From positions 248,001-312,000 of the forward strand of contig NZ_JAFMSZ010000001.1 in the NCBI RefSeq assembly GCF_017916505.1: 64,000 nucleotides of DNA, in the 5' to 3' direction. Numbering within the stretch: position 1 is the first letter of the stretch; the number at the start of each line of letters is the position of its first letter. Positions 1 to 7,749 of the stretch are shown one piece after another. Both the position numbers and the translations under genes were made by a program. The stretch is from Naasia sp. SYSU D00057 (GTDB lineage Bacteria; Actinomycetota; Actinomycetes; Actinomycetales; Microbacteriaceae). Under the pieces are notes generated by a model. That model saw only the letters and a list, made by a program, of their open reading frames with translations. It had not been told where the DNA came from and made no database searches.

Positions 1-708
1 GACCGTCGTCGCGCCGTGCGAGAGGTAGCCGAGCAGCACGTCGGTGAGGTCGAGCAGCACGGCGGGCGTGCTCGGGTCCACGTCCACCTGGTCGGGGCCG
101 AAGGTGGTCCACGCGCGCGCGACCGTGCCGTCGGGCCGCTCGTACTCGTGCGTCAGCGGCGTCGTGCGCGGCCGGACGACCCGGGAGGTGTCGAAGTCCT
201 CCCCCGGCTCGAGGAAGTAGCCGGCGTACCGCGGATTCCGGGCGAGCCAGCCGCGAAACCAGGGGCTCGAGCTCGAGAGGTGGTTGGCGACGAAGTCGAG
301 CATCAGGGCGTGGTCGGCGCGCAGGTCGGCGACGTCGTCCCACGTGCCGAGCGCGGGGTTCACCTCGCGGTGGTCGACGACGCCGAAGCCGTCGTCGGAG
401 GTCCAGGGGTAGATGGGCAGCAGGTGCACATCCGTCACGGCGTCGCGCACGTGCTCGCGCAGCACGTCGCGCAGGGTGTGCAGCGGCGCCTCCCCCTCCC
501 GCCGGAACGCGTCGCCGTAGGTGATGAGGTAGGCGGTGCCCTGGTCCGGGCGCTCTCGGTCGGCCCGCGGGATGCGCGGAGCCCAGCGCTCGGCGAGCGC
601 GAGAAGCTGCGGCAGCACCTCTCCGTCGCGGCCCGGATAGAGGTTCTCGACGATCGGCGCCAGCCGCGCCCGGAGCGCGTCGCCTCCGTCGGCGGTCCAC
701 TCGGTCAT
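1..708 (-). CDS. GH13_18 sucrose-phosphorylase-like glycoside phosphorylase (partial, C-terminus outside window)
   Basis: Last visible gene of the sugar operon; only the N-terminal 236 residues lie in the window. The translation has HLLPIYPWTSDDGFGVVD, which matches the start of the sucrose phosphorylase barrel (PF..SSDDGFSVID), and conserved region II of GH13 as DFVANHLSSSSPWF. Subfamily 18 enzymes cleave an alpha-glucoside with phosphate to release glucose 1-phosphate; members act on sucrose, sucrose 6-phosphate or glucosylglycerate, and the specificity cannot be read from this half. The ATG at 708 overlaps the stop of the GH36 gene (ATGA), so the two are translationally coupled. Expected to be cytoplasmic. 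The family call is firm, the substrate open. Confidence 0.85.
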   Translation of the reverse strand, partial: MTEWTADGGDALRARLAPIVENLYPGRDGEVLPQLLALAERWAPRIPRADRERPDQGTAYLITYGDAFRREGEAPLHTLRDVLREHVRDAVTDVHLLPIYPWTSDDGFGVVDHREVNPALGTWDDVADLRADHALMLDFVANHLSSSSPWFRGWLARNPRYAGYFLEPGEDFDTSRVVRPRTTPLTHEYERPDGTVARAWTTFGPDQVDVDPSTPAVLLDLTDVLLGYLSHGATTV

Positions 709-2021
709 GCCGTCCTCCCCTCCAGGAGCCGCCGGACGAGGTCCCGGCCGCGGTCGTCGAGGTCGGCGATGCGGTCGGAGAAGCCGCGGATGCCGGGCGC
801 GCTCAGCACCGCCTCGGCCCACTCGTCGCGGAGCTCGAACTGCGGGCGGGCGACGAGGCAGTCGGGGTCGTTGGTCCAGAGCCGGCCGTGCTGCCACGCG
901 CGGGCCTCGAGCGACATCCGGCCGCGCAGCCCCTGCGAGCCGTTCTCGCCGCCCTCGTGGAAGGTGTCGGGCGAGACCCGCATGGCGTCGACGAGGCCGA
1001 CGCTCGGCAGGATGGGGGCGCCGCAGCCGAGCAGGTACGCGTCCTCCCCCATCACCTCGCGGACGAGTTCGAGGCCCGAGCGGTAGGCCTCGACCGGCGT
1101 CGCGTCGGAGTCGTGGCGGCGGCCGGGGACCGCTCCCCCGTAGAGAAAGTCGAGCTTGGCGTAGTCGATGCCGAGGTCGCGGAGGCCGGACAGCACCTCG
1201 GTGAGGTAGCCGCGCACGCCGGGATGGGTGAGGTCGAGGCCGACGAGGTCGTCGCCCCAGTTGTAGCCGGCGGGGCCGACCAGCCAGTCCGGGTGTTCGG
1301 TCGCGATCGACGACTTCGACCCCACGAGAAAGGGAGCGAGCCAGATGCCGGCGCGCCGGCCGCTGTCCCGGATCGCCGCGACGACGTCGGGCAGCGAGCC
1401 GAAGCCGGGCCGCGGCCGGGTCCACTCCCCCGTGCCGAGGCTCCAGCCGTCGTCGACCTGGACGACCTCGACCGGCAGCTCCTCCCGCCCGATCGCGGCG
1501 AGGTTCTCCAGGACGTCGCCGGCGGTGACCTCCTCGAAGTAGTGGTACCAGGTGCACCACACCCGGGGCACGGCGTCCGACGTGCGGGCGCCCATCGCGG
1601 CGCCGAACCGGTCGCCGAACTCCTCGAGGGCCGCGAGCCCCGCCGACCCGGGCTCCGCCCCCGACGCGCCCGGCGACGTGCCCTCGGCCGACCACCGCTC
1701 CACCTCGTCGTCGGCGCTCACGGTCACCCGGTCGGTCCGCCACTCCGCGCGGATGGTGGGAACGGAGGATCGGGCGTCGGGGGTGCCGTAGGCGCGCGCG
1801 GGACTGCCGTCGCCGGGATCGACGACGAGCAGCCCTTCGCCCTGCAGTCCGCGCTCGGGCAGCTCGGTGCCCGGCCGGAAGCGCATCAGGTGCTGCCAGC
1901 CCTCCGCGGGCCGGTGCATCGGGTGGGTGACGCCGTACCAGGTGGTGGGACTCCAGCTCTGCCAGCCCTCGGCGTAGACGCGGCCCTCCGGGCCGACCGG
2001 CACCTCGTCGACGATCCTCAC
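705..2021 (-). CDS. GH36-type alpha-galactosidase (short form, 438 aa)
   Basis: Retaining alpha-galactosidase of the melibiase type, with no signal peptide, so it should act on an imported galactoside in the cytoplasm. Visible landmarks are CTWYHYFEE at residues 156-164, VVQVDDGWS at 186-194, RAGIWLAPF at 223-231, KLDF with Asp291 as the likely nucleophile, and RVSPD with Asp352 as the likely acid/base. At 438 residues it is much shorter than the 700-residue GH36 enzymes and carries only a short beta-rich N-terminus. The start is the GTG at 2021, which overlaps the TGA of the upstream oxidoreductase (GTGA) and is preceded by GCGGAGGT. Co-expression with a phosphorylase suggests stepwise breakdown of a galactosylated oligosaccharide, which is inference. 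Confidence 0.88.
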   Translation of the reverse strand: MRIVDEVPVGPEGRVYAEGWQSWSPTTWYGVTHPMHRPAEGWQHLMRFRPGTELPERGLQGEGLLVVDPGDGSPARAYGTPDARSSVPTIRAEWRTDRVTVSADDEVERWSAEGTSPGASGAEPGSAGLAALEEFGDRFGAAMGARTSDAVPRVWCTWYHYFEEVTAGDVLENLAAIGREELPVEVVQVDDGWSLGTGEWTRPRPGFGSLPDVVAAIRDSGRRAGIWLAPFLVGSKSSIATEHPDWLVGPAGYNWGDDLVGLDLTHPGVRGYLTEVLSGLRDLGIDYAKLDFLYGGAVPGRRHDSDATPVEAYRSGLELVREVMGEDAYLLGCGAPILPSVGLVDAMRVSPDTFHEGGENGSQGLRGRMSLEARAWQHGRLWTNDPDCLVARPQFELRDEWAEAVLSAPGIRGFSDRIADLDDRGRDLVRRLLEGRTA

Positions 2022-3139
2022 GCCCGCACCTCCGCTCGCTCGCCCGGTCTCGTCAGCACGAGGCCGTCGGGCCGCACCGGCACACCGCCGGCCTCGGCGG
2101 ACGCGGCCGCCGCGATGCCGAGCCGCACCGTCGCCAGCACGTGCTCCGCCGAGTTCTCCGGCTCGCGGTCCTCCGCGATGGCGGTGAGCAGCTCGCCCAT
2201 CGTTCCGGCGAACCCGTCGGGGAACCACTGGCCCTCGAGCGCGTACCTCGTGCTCGCGTCGCCGCGCTCGAGGACGAGCGAGTCGGAGCCGAGCAGCACG
2301 CTTCCCCGGATCGTGCCCTCGGTGCCGTGGATCCAGAACGGGCAGCCGCCCGTCCGGGTCCGCGCGTTGCCGACGATGCGCAGCAGCGCGCTCGCGCCGC
2401 TGTCGAGGCCGAGGTGCACGGTCGCCTGCCACGGGTTCCGGGCCTCGTCCGGCTGGCGGGGCACCCGGGAGTCCGCGGCGGTGACCGAGGTGACGCTCGT
2501 GCCCTCGAGCCAGCAGCGGGTGATGTCGAACCAGTGCACGAGGTAGTCGGTGATCAGCATGTGCGGGATGTCGTCGAAGGGCGTGCCGGCGAGCGGCGGC
2601 AGCGGCTTGTCGTGCAGGTGCGTCACGCCGACCACGTCGCCGATCGCACCGTCTCGGATGAGCAGGCTCGCGAGCCGCCAGGCCGGCGCCCAGCGGCCGT
2701 TCTGGTTCACGGCGACGCGGACGCCCCGCTCGCGGGCCTCGGCGAGCACCGCCTGGAGGCGCGGCAGGTCGGCCGGTTCCACGGCGAGCGGCTTCTGAGC
2801 GAGCACGTGCTTGCCCGCCCGAACCGCGGCGGCGACCAGGTCGACGCGCCCGAAGGGGCCGGTGGCGAGGTCGACGACCGCCACCTCCGGATCGGCGAGC
2901 AGCTCGTGGACGCCCGCATGCACCCGGCCGATGCCGAAGTCGGCGGCGAGCCGGCGGGCGTCCTCGACCTTGCGGGACGCGACCGCGACGACGGGGACGC
3001 CCCACGCGGCGTAGCCGGGCAGGTGCGCCGTCCGCGCGATCGCACCGGCGCCGATGAGGCCGACGGCGGCCGGCGAGGCGGGGATCCGCGGCCGATAGTC
3101 CGGCACGGACGACAGAGGGGAGCCGGTGAACCCGCTCAT
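2018..3139 (-). CDS. Gfo/Idh/MocA family NAD(P)-dependent oxidoreductase
   Basis: A 373-residue sugar or polyol dehydrogenase. The N-terminal Rossmann fold shows VGLIGAGAIARTAHLP (near residues 25-40), and the family's catalytic lysine is in the motif HVLAQKPLAVE, the position of the usual EKP. The C-terminal alpha/beta domain follows, with TDYLVHWFDITRCWLEG. The gene is locked in the operon: its ATG overlaps the stop of the MDR gene upstream and its stop overlaps the GTG of the GH36 gene. An MDR dehydrogenase next to a Gfo/Idh protein recurs in bacteria, where the two are sometimes fused. Here they probably act in sequence on one sugar-derived substrate; the identity of that substrate is unknown. 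Confidence 0.85.
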   Translation of the reverse strand: MSGFTGSPLSSVPDYRPRIPASPAAVGLIGAGAIARTAHLPGYAAWGVPVVAVASRKVEDARRLAADFGIGRVHAGVHELLADPEVAVVDLATGPFGRVDLVAAAVRAGKHVLAQKPLAVEPADLPRLQAVLAEARERGVRVAVNQNGRWAPAWRLASLLIRDGAIGDVVGVTHLHDKPLPPLAGTPFDDIPHMLITDYLVHWFDITRCWLEGTSVTSVTAADSRVPRQPDEARNPWQATVHLGLDSGASALLRIVGNARTRTGGCPFWIHGTEGTIRGSVLLGSDSLVLERGDASTRYALEGQWFPDGFAGTMGELLTAIAEDREPENSAEHVLATVRLGIAAAASAEAGGVPVRPDGLVLTRPGERAEVRA

Positions 3140-4194
3140 GCCGCGCTCCGCGGTGCCGCGTCGAACCGGAGCAGCGCCTGCAGCATGGCGGGGTCGCCGC
3201 TGTCGAGCCTCTCGAAGACCTCGGCGACCCGCGGGGCGTCGACGACGTCGGTGACGAGGGCGCGCCCGTCCACGGCGCCGGAGAGGAGCTGCCCCAGCAC
3301 GGTGCGGACGAGTCGCGGCTGGTCCCACCGGCCGCCGAGCCCGGCGGGAACGCCGGCGATCTGGCTCGCGACGATCCGCACGCGGTTGTGGTGGAACTCC
3401 TCCCCCAGGCGCAGGTTCGACGCCCCGCCCTGGTAGAAGCCGGAGGCAGCGACGAGCCCCTCGACCACCACGGACCGCACCGCCTCGTGCAGGGCCGCGT
3501 CGACGCCGGACAGCTCTATCGCGCTGTCGGCGCCACCGCCGGTGAGTTCCCGGATGCGCCGGCCGGCGCCGCCTTCCCGTCGCGCATCCACTCCCTCGGC
3601 CGCGCCGAACCGCCGCGCGACCTCGAGCCGCGCCGGCTGCGCGTCGACCGCGAGAACCCGGGCGCCGGACAGGGTCGCGAGCCGGGTGGCGAGGAGGCCG
3701 ATGACGCCCTGGCCGAAGATGGCGACCTGCTCCCCCAGCCGCACGTCGGCGGCGAGCACCGCGTTGAGTGCGATCGAGCCGACCCGGGCGAAGGTGCCGA
3801 GCAGCGGATCCGCGCCGTCCGGCAGCACGCGCCAGGCGAGCGCGGAGGCGGGCAGGACGGCGTCGCTGCGGTGTCCCCAGATCCCGTGCACGAGGTCGCC
3901 GACGCCGGGCGCCATGACGTCCTTCGCGACCTCGACGACCTGGCCGACCTCCGAGTAGCCCCAGCCGACGACCGGGTACCCGAAGCTCGGGGTGCCGGGC
4001 ACGAAGAGCCGGGCGTCCGCATCCCACGTCGACGTCAAGTACGGGTTGGTGCCGCGGTACGCGGTGAGCTCGGTGCCGGCCGAGATCCCGGAGTACCAGG
4101 TGGCGACCCGGACCTCGCCCGGGCCGAGCGGGGCCGCGTCGGTCTCGACGAGCTCCACCCGGCGGGGGCCGGGGAATTGGACGACGTGGGGCAC
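3136..4194 (-). CDS. MDR-family (zinc-alcohol-dehydrogenase-like) oxidoreductase
   Basis: Medium-chain dehydrogenase/reductase of 352 residues. It has a GroES-like N-terminal half (WYSGISAGTELTAYRG) and a nucleotide-binding half with VAIFGQGVIGLLATRLA, the glycine motif of the family. The cysteine/histidine pattern of the zinc sites is not evident, so this may be a zinc-independent member. The GTG start at 4194 is preceded by AAGGAGGG. A 46-base gap separates it from the permease gene upstream, the only real gap in the operon downstream of the binding-protein gene, so a small internal boundary is possible. Substrate unknown; likely a sugar or polyol from the imported glycoside. Confidence 0.8.
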   Translation of the reverse strand: MPHVVQFPGPRRVELVETDAAPLGPGEVRVATWYSGISAGTELTAYRGTNPYLTSTWDADARLFVPGTPSFGYPVVGWGYSEVGQVVEVAKDVMAPGVGDLVHGIWGHRSDAVLPASALAWRVLPDGADPLLGTFARVGSIALNAVLAADVRLGEQVAIFGQGVIGLLATRLATLSGARVLAVDAQPARLEVARRFGAAEGVDARREGGAGRRIRELTGGGADSAIELSGVDAALHEAVRSVVVEGLVAASGFYQGGASNLRLGEEFHHNRVRIVASQIAGVPAGLGGRWDQPRLVRTVLGQLLSGAVDGRALVTDVVDAPRVAEVFERLDSGDPAMLQALLRFDAAPRSAA

Positions 4195-4240
4195 GGGGAT
4201 GCGCCCTCCTTCCGTGGTGGGAGGCCGGAGGTGGTGGGGG

Positions 4241-5167
4241 TCAGCCCTTCTCGGCGCCAGCGGTGAGGCCGCCGACGAGCAGCCGCTCCGAGGCGAAGAA
4301 CAGGAGGATGATCGGCAGCGTGAGGATGACGGAGCCCGCCATCAGCACGGTCGTCGGCACCTCGATGCTGCCGCCGAGCTGCGACAGCCCGAGCGACACC
4401 GTCCACGCCTCCCGCCGCTCGACGAGGAAGAGCAGCGCGAACAGGAACTCGTTCCACGCGATCATGAAGATGAACAGGCCGTTCGACACGATGGCGGGCA
4501 TCGCGAGCGGCAGGCTCACGCGCCACATCGTCTGCAGCCGGCCCGCGCCGTCGATCGCCGCCGCCTCCTCGAGCGACACCGGGATCGTCGCGAAGTAGTT
4601 GCGCAGCGTGTAGATCGACACGGCCACCACCTGCGAGACGTAGACGATCAGCAGCCCGACGAGGGAGCCGCGGAGCCCGATCTGCGTGAAGAACACGAAG
4701 AGCGGGACCGCGAGCAGGATGCTCGGGAAGAAGTACACGGCGAGGAACAGCCCCGACACCTGCCGCCGGCCGAAGAACGCGAGCCGGCTCACCGCATACG
4801 CGCCGGGGATCGCGACGAGCAGCGACAGGGCCACCGTGCCGAGCGCGACGAGCAGCGAGTTGCGCATGAAGTTCGCGAACCCCTGCCCGCCCTCGGAGAC
4901 GGGGGCGAGCACGTTGAGGTACGTGCTGGGGTCGAACTCGGCCGGGGTGATCCAGAGCGCGCCCGGGTTCCGCAGCAGCGAGTCGAGCGACCGGAAGCTC
5001 AGCAGCACCATGTAGTAGAACGGCACGACCGCGACGAGCACGAGCAGTGTGATCACGATCGGCTTGAGGATCGCGAAGAGCGTGTTCTCGAACCCGTCGC
5101 GGCCGACGCCCTTCGCCTGGCCGCCGGCCGCCCGGTTCGGCGCCCGGGTCGACGTCGTGGTGCTCAT
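4241..5167 (-). CDS. Carbohydrate ABC transporter permease, MalG type
   Basis: Inner-membrane subunit of a CUT1 carbohydrate importer, 308 residues with about six hydrophobic segments after a polar N-terminus. The EAA loop that contacts the ATPase reads EEAAAIDGAGRLQTMWRVSL followed by PLAMPAI, in the position typical of MalG-like proteins. Its ATG at 5167 overlaps the stop of the MalF-like gene (ATGA). No ATPase gene is present in the operon. Many actinobacterial CUT1 importers borrow a shared MsiK-type ATPase encoded elsewhere, and that is the likely explanation here. Confidence 0.9.
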   Translation of the reverse strand: MSTTTSTRAPNRAAGGQAKGVGRDGFENTLFAILKPIVITLLVLVAVVPFYYMVLLSFRSLDSLLRNPGALWITPAEFDPSTYLNVLAPVSEGGQGFANFMRNSLLVALGTVALSLLVAIPGAYAVSRLAFFGRRQVSGLFLAVYFFPSILLAVPLFVFFTQIGLRGSLVGLLIVYVSQVVAVSIYTLRNYFATIPVSLEEAAAIDGAGRLQTMWRVSLPLAMPAIVSNGLFIFMIAWNEFLFALLFLVERREAWTVSLGLSQLGGSIEVPTTVLMAGSVILTLPIILLFFASERLLVGGLTAGAEKG

Positions 5168-6195
5168 GCCTGCTCCTCCTGCCGGCCGAACAGCTTGAGG
5201 TAGATGGTGACGAGCACGGCGAGGATCACCGCGAGCACAAGCGCCTGCGCCGACGCCGCCCCGATGTCACCGCGCGCCGTCAGGTAGTTGAAGACGCGGA
5301 CGGAGACCACCTCGGTGCCGGCGCCGCCGCCGGTGAGGAGGTAGATGTCGTCGAAGTTGTTGAACGTCCAGATGAAGCGGAGCACCGACAGCACCGCGAT
5401 GGTCGGCAGCAGCTGCGGCAGCAGGATGTGCCGGAAGCGCTGCGTCGGGGTCGCGCCGTCGATGCGGGCCGCCTCGTCGAGGACGTCAGGCACCGCCTGC
5501 AGTCGCGCGGTCAGGAAGAGGAACGCGAACGGGAACGACCGCCACGCCTCGAACAGGATCACCGTGATCAGCGCGATCGGCAGCTCCACCTGCCAGCCGA
5601 AGATGCTCGCGGGCACCGACCGGTCGGAGAGGAACGCGACCGGCTCCTCCCAGCCGAACACCTCGGTGCCGAACCAGTTGACGACGCCGAACTGCGGGTT
5701 GAGCATCGTCGACCACACGAAGGTGGCGGCGACGACCGGCGCGACGTACGGAATGAGCAGAGCGGCGCGGATGAGGCCGCGTCCCCTGAACGGCTTCTGG
5801 AGCGCGAGCGCCGCGATCAGCCCGATGCCGATCGCGAGCGCCGTGCCGAGCACCGAGTAGAGCAGCGTCGTCCAGAGCGCGTCGAGGAAGCCGTCCGACG
5901 TGATCACGTTCACGAAGTTCGCGAGCGTGTACTCGCCGAAGAAGCCGGTGCCGCGGATGTTGATCAGCCGCACCCGCTGGAAGGCGAGCGAGACCGCCCA
6001 GAGGATCGGCAGCACCACCGCGACGGTGATGATGATCAGCGTCGGCGAGATCAGCGTCAGGCCCGCGCGGTTCTCCTCCTTGCTCCGGAAGCCGCGCTTC
6101 CCGCGCTTCCCGCTCGCGCCGACGAGCTTCTCGGGCTCCGGCGGGAGGTTGGGGGCCGGGCCCATGCGGCCCGGCCCCCCGGCCAGCTGGGTCAC
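5164..6195 (-). CDS. Carbohydrate ABC transporter permease, MalF type
   Basis: The partner permease (343 residues). A long basic, proline-rich cytoplasmic N-terminus (residues 1-45) precedes about six membrane segments. The EAA motif reads DEAARIDGATPTQRFRHILL, and FNNFDDIYLLTGGG near the end is characteristic of MalF-like subunits of sugar importers. It overlaps its neighbours on both sides by ATGA junctions (binding-protein gene upstream, MalG-like gene downstream), so subunit stoichiometry is likely set by coupling. Confidence 0.9.
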   Translation of the reverse strand: MTQLAGGPGRMGPAPNLPPEPEKLVGASGKRGKRGFRSKEENRAGLTLISPTLIIITVAVVLPILWAVSLAFQRVRLINIRGTGFFGEYTLANFVNVITSDGFLDALWTTLLYSVLGTALAIGIGLIAALALQKPFRGRGLIRAALLIPYVAPVVAATFVWSTMLNPQFGVVNWFGTEVFGWEEPVAFLSDRSVPASIFGWQVELPIALITVILFEAWRSFPFAFLFLTARLQAVPDVLDEAARIDGATPTQRFRHILLPQLLPTIAVLSVLRFIWTFNNFDDIYLLTGGGAGTEVVSVRVFNYLTARGDIGAASAQALVLAVILAVLVTIYLKLFGRQEEQA

Positions 6196-7607
6196 AGCGA
6201 GCCCGCGACCGATCGCACCGTCTCGGCGGCCTGCTGGGCGGCCGTGGCCGGATCGTCGCCCTGAGCCACCCCGGCGACCGCGGCCGCGACGGGCTGCTCA
6301 CCGGTCAGGGCGCCGAGCAGGTCACCCTGCCCCTGCGGGATCGCCCAGCGGCCGATGTTCTCCGGCCCGGACGCGACAGCCTCGAGCACCTCCGCCGAGT
6401 AGAAGTCGGCGAGAGGCGCCTTCGTGTCGACGCCGACGGGCAGCGTGGACCAGACGTCGGAGTACGCGGTCGGCTCCTCGGGCGTGCCGAGGCGGACGGG
6501 CACCTTGCCCTCGGGCGCGATCGCGATCCACGGCTCGTAGCCGTCGCTCATCATGTACTCGATGAACGCCTCCGACGCCTCCGCGTTGGCGTCCGCGGTG
6601 ATCGTCCACGACGTGATCTCACCGAACTGCGCGGGGTCGTCCGCGTCCGGTCCCGCGATGGCGGTCACGACGCCGGTGTTCTCGGCGAGGAAGGCCGGGT
6701 TGCCGGCGCACTCCGCGCAGGAGGGCAACGCGTCGTTGCGGAGGCCGGCGAGCTCGTCGAGCAGGAAGCTCGACCAGATCGTCATGGCTGCGGTGCCGGC
6801 GAAGTAGCTCGCGCGCGTGGTGTCGACGTCCTGGGCCCCGGGAGGACCGTACTGGGTCACGAGGTCGCCGTAGAACTCGAAGGCCGCCACGCAGGCGTCG
6901 GAGTCGAGCGTCACCTCGCCCTGGTCGTCGACCAGCTGGCAGTCGTTGCCGAGCGCGATGTGCTCGAACGTCTGCTCGGTGAACGCGTCACCGGGTGCCG
7001 TCGATCCCACGAAGCCGGACACCCCGCCCGTGTTGAGCGCCTCTGCCGCGGCGAGGATGCTCTCGTACGAGTCGGGGGCGTCGAGCCCGGCCGCCTCGAA
7101 GAGGTCGGTCCGGTAGAAGAGCATCTGCAGCCACGACTCGCTCGGCACCGCGAGGCGGGTGTCGCCGTCCGAGACGAGCTCGAGGGCGCTCTCCGAGAAC
7201 GTCGACGGGTCGAGCGCCTCGATGGTGGCGCCGACCGCTTCGGTGTTGACGAGGTCGTTGGCCGAGAGGGTGCGCACCTGCGGCAGCGAGATGCCGCCGA
7301 TGACGTCGGGCAGGTCGCCGGCGGCCGCGGCCGCGGTGATCAGCTGGGCGAACTGGTCCTCCGCGACGGAGACCACCTCGACCTGGGTCCCGGAGTCGGC
7401 GACGAACGCGTCGACGATCTCCTGGGTGGCCGCGACGCGGTCGGGCAGGTCCTCCTGCACCCAGAAGAGGATGCTGTCGTCGCCGCCGCCGTCTCCCCCG
7501 CCGCCGTCGCCGTTCCCTCCCCCGCCGCCGCTCGTGCAGCCGGTCAGGGCGAGCGCCGCTGCACTCACCGCGGCTGCCATCGTCACTGCTCTGGAACGAA
7601 GTTTCAC
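6192..7607 (-). CDS. Extracellular solute-binding lipoprotein of the sugar importer
   Basis: First gene of the operon; 471 residues. A signal peptide ends in the lipobox ALTGC (Cys at about residue 24) and is followed by a glycine-rich tether, so the protein is anchored outside the membrane. The body has the family-1 solute-binding look, with FWVQEDLPDRVAATQEIVD near the N-terminus and a conserved GTAAMTIWSS segment in the middle. It would capture the oligosaccharide and pass it to the two permeases. The GTG start at 7607 has a perfect AAGGAGG six bases upstream. Ligand unknown; the downstream GH36 and GH13_18 enzymes point to an alpha-galactoside or alpha-glucoside. Confidence 0.9.
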   Translation of the reverse strand: MKLRSRAVTMAAAVSAAALALTGCTSGGGGGNGDGGGGDGGGDDSILFWVQEDLPDRVAATQEIVDAFVADSGTQVEVVSVAEDQFAQLITAAAAAGDLPDVIGGISLPQVRTLSANDLVNTEAVGATIEALDPSTFSESALELVSDGDTRLAVPSESWLQMLFYRTDLFEAAGLDAPDSYESILAAAEALNTGGVSGFVGSTAPGDAFTEQTFEHIALGNDCQLVDDQGEVTLDSDACVAAFEFYGDLVTQYGPPGAQDVDTTRASYFAGTAAMTIWSSFLLDELAGLRNDALPSCAECAGNPAFLAENTGVVTAIAGPDADDPAQFGEITSWTITADANAEASEAFIEYMMSDGYEPWIAIAPEGKVPVRLGTPEEPTAYSDVWSTLPVGVDTKAPLADFYSAEVLEAVASGPENIGRWAIPQGQGDLLGALTGEQPVAAAVAGVAQGDDPATAAQQAAETVRSVAGSL

Positions 7608-7677
7608 CGGGCGCCTCCTTGCGCTGTGACTGCAGGATCGCTCCCCGGAGCACTCGGCCCCGGCGAGTTAAGTCAGG

Positions 7678-7706
7678 ACGCTAGGTGCGTTATGTCTAGC
7701 TGTCAA
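7678..7706 (-). promoter_or_regulatory. Promoter of the sugar operon
   Basis: On the minus strand a perfect -35 TTGACA (7706-7701) is followed by a 17-base spacer and TAGCGT as -10 (7683-7678), giving transcription from about 7670 and a leader of roughly 60 bases before the GTG at 7607. The sequence fit is strong; activity has not been shown. Confidence 0.7.
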
Positions 7707-7712
7707 GCATAA
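7690..7712. promoter_or_regulatory. Candidate ROK operator (TTATG-N13-CATAA)
   Basis: An inverted repeat with arms TTATG (7690-7694) and CATAA (7708-7712) spans the -35 box of the sugar-operon promoter in the 142-base gap between the divergent binding-protein and ROK genes. Binding there would block the polymerase, so it is a plausible target for the ROK protein encoded next door. The arms are only five bases, so this is suggestive. Confidence 0.4.
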
Positions 7713-7749
7713 TTCGGAGTGTTCACCTGTCCTCGGGAAGGAGACCCGG

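Noticed and set aside
705-3005. 766-residue reading of the GH36 gene including sequence upstream of 2021
   Set aside because: The upstream part is an out-of-frame shadow of the Gfo/Idh gene. The GTG at 2021 has a ribosome site and the usual overlap.
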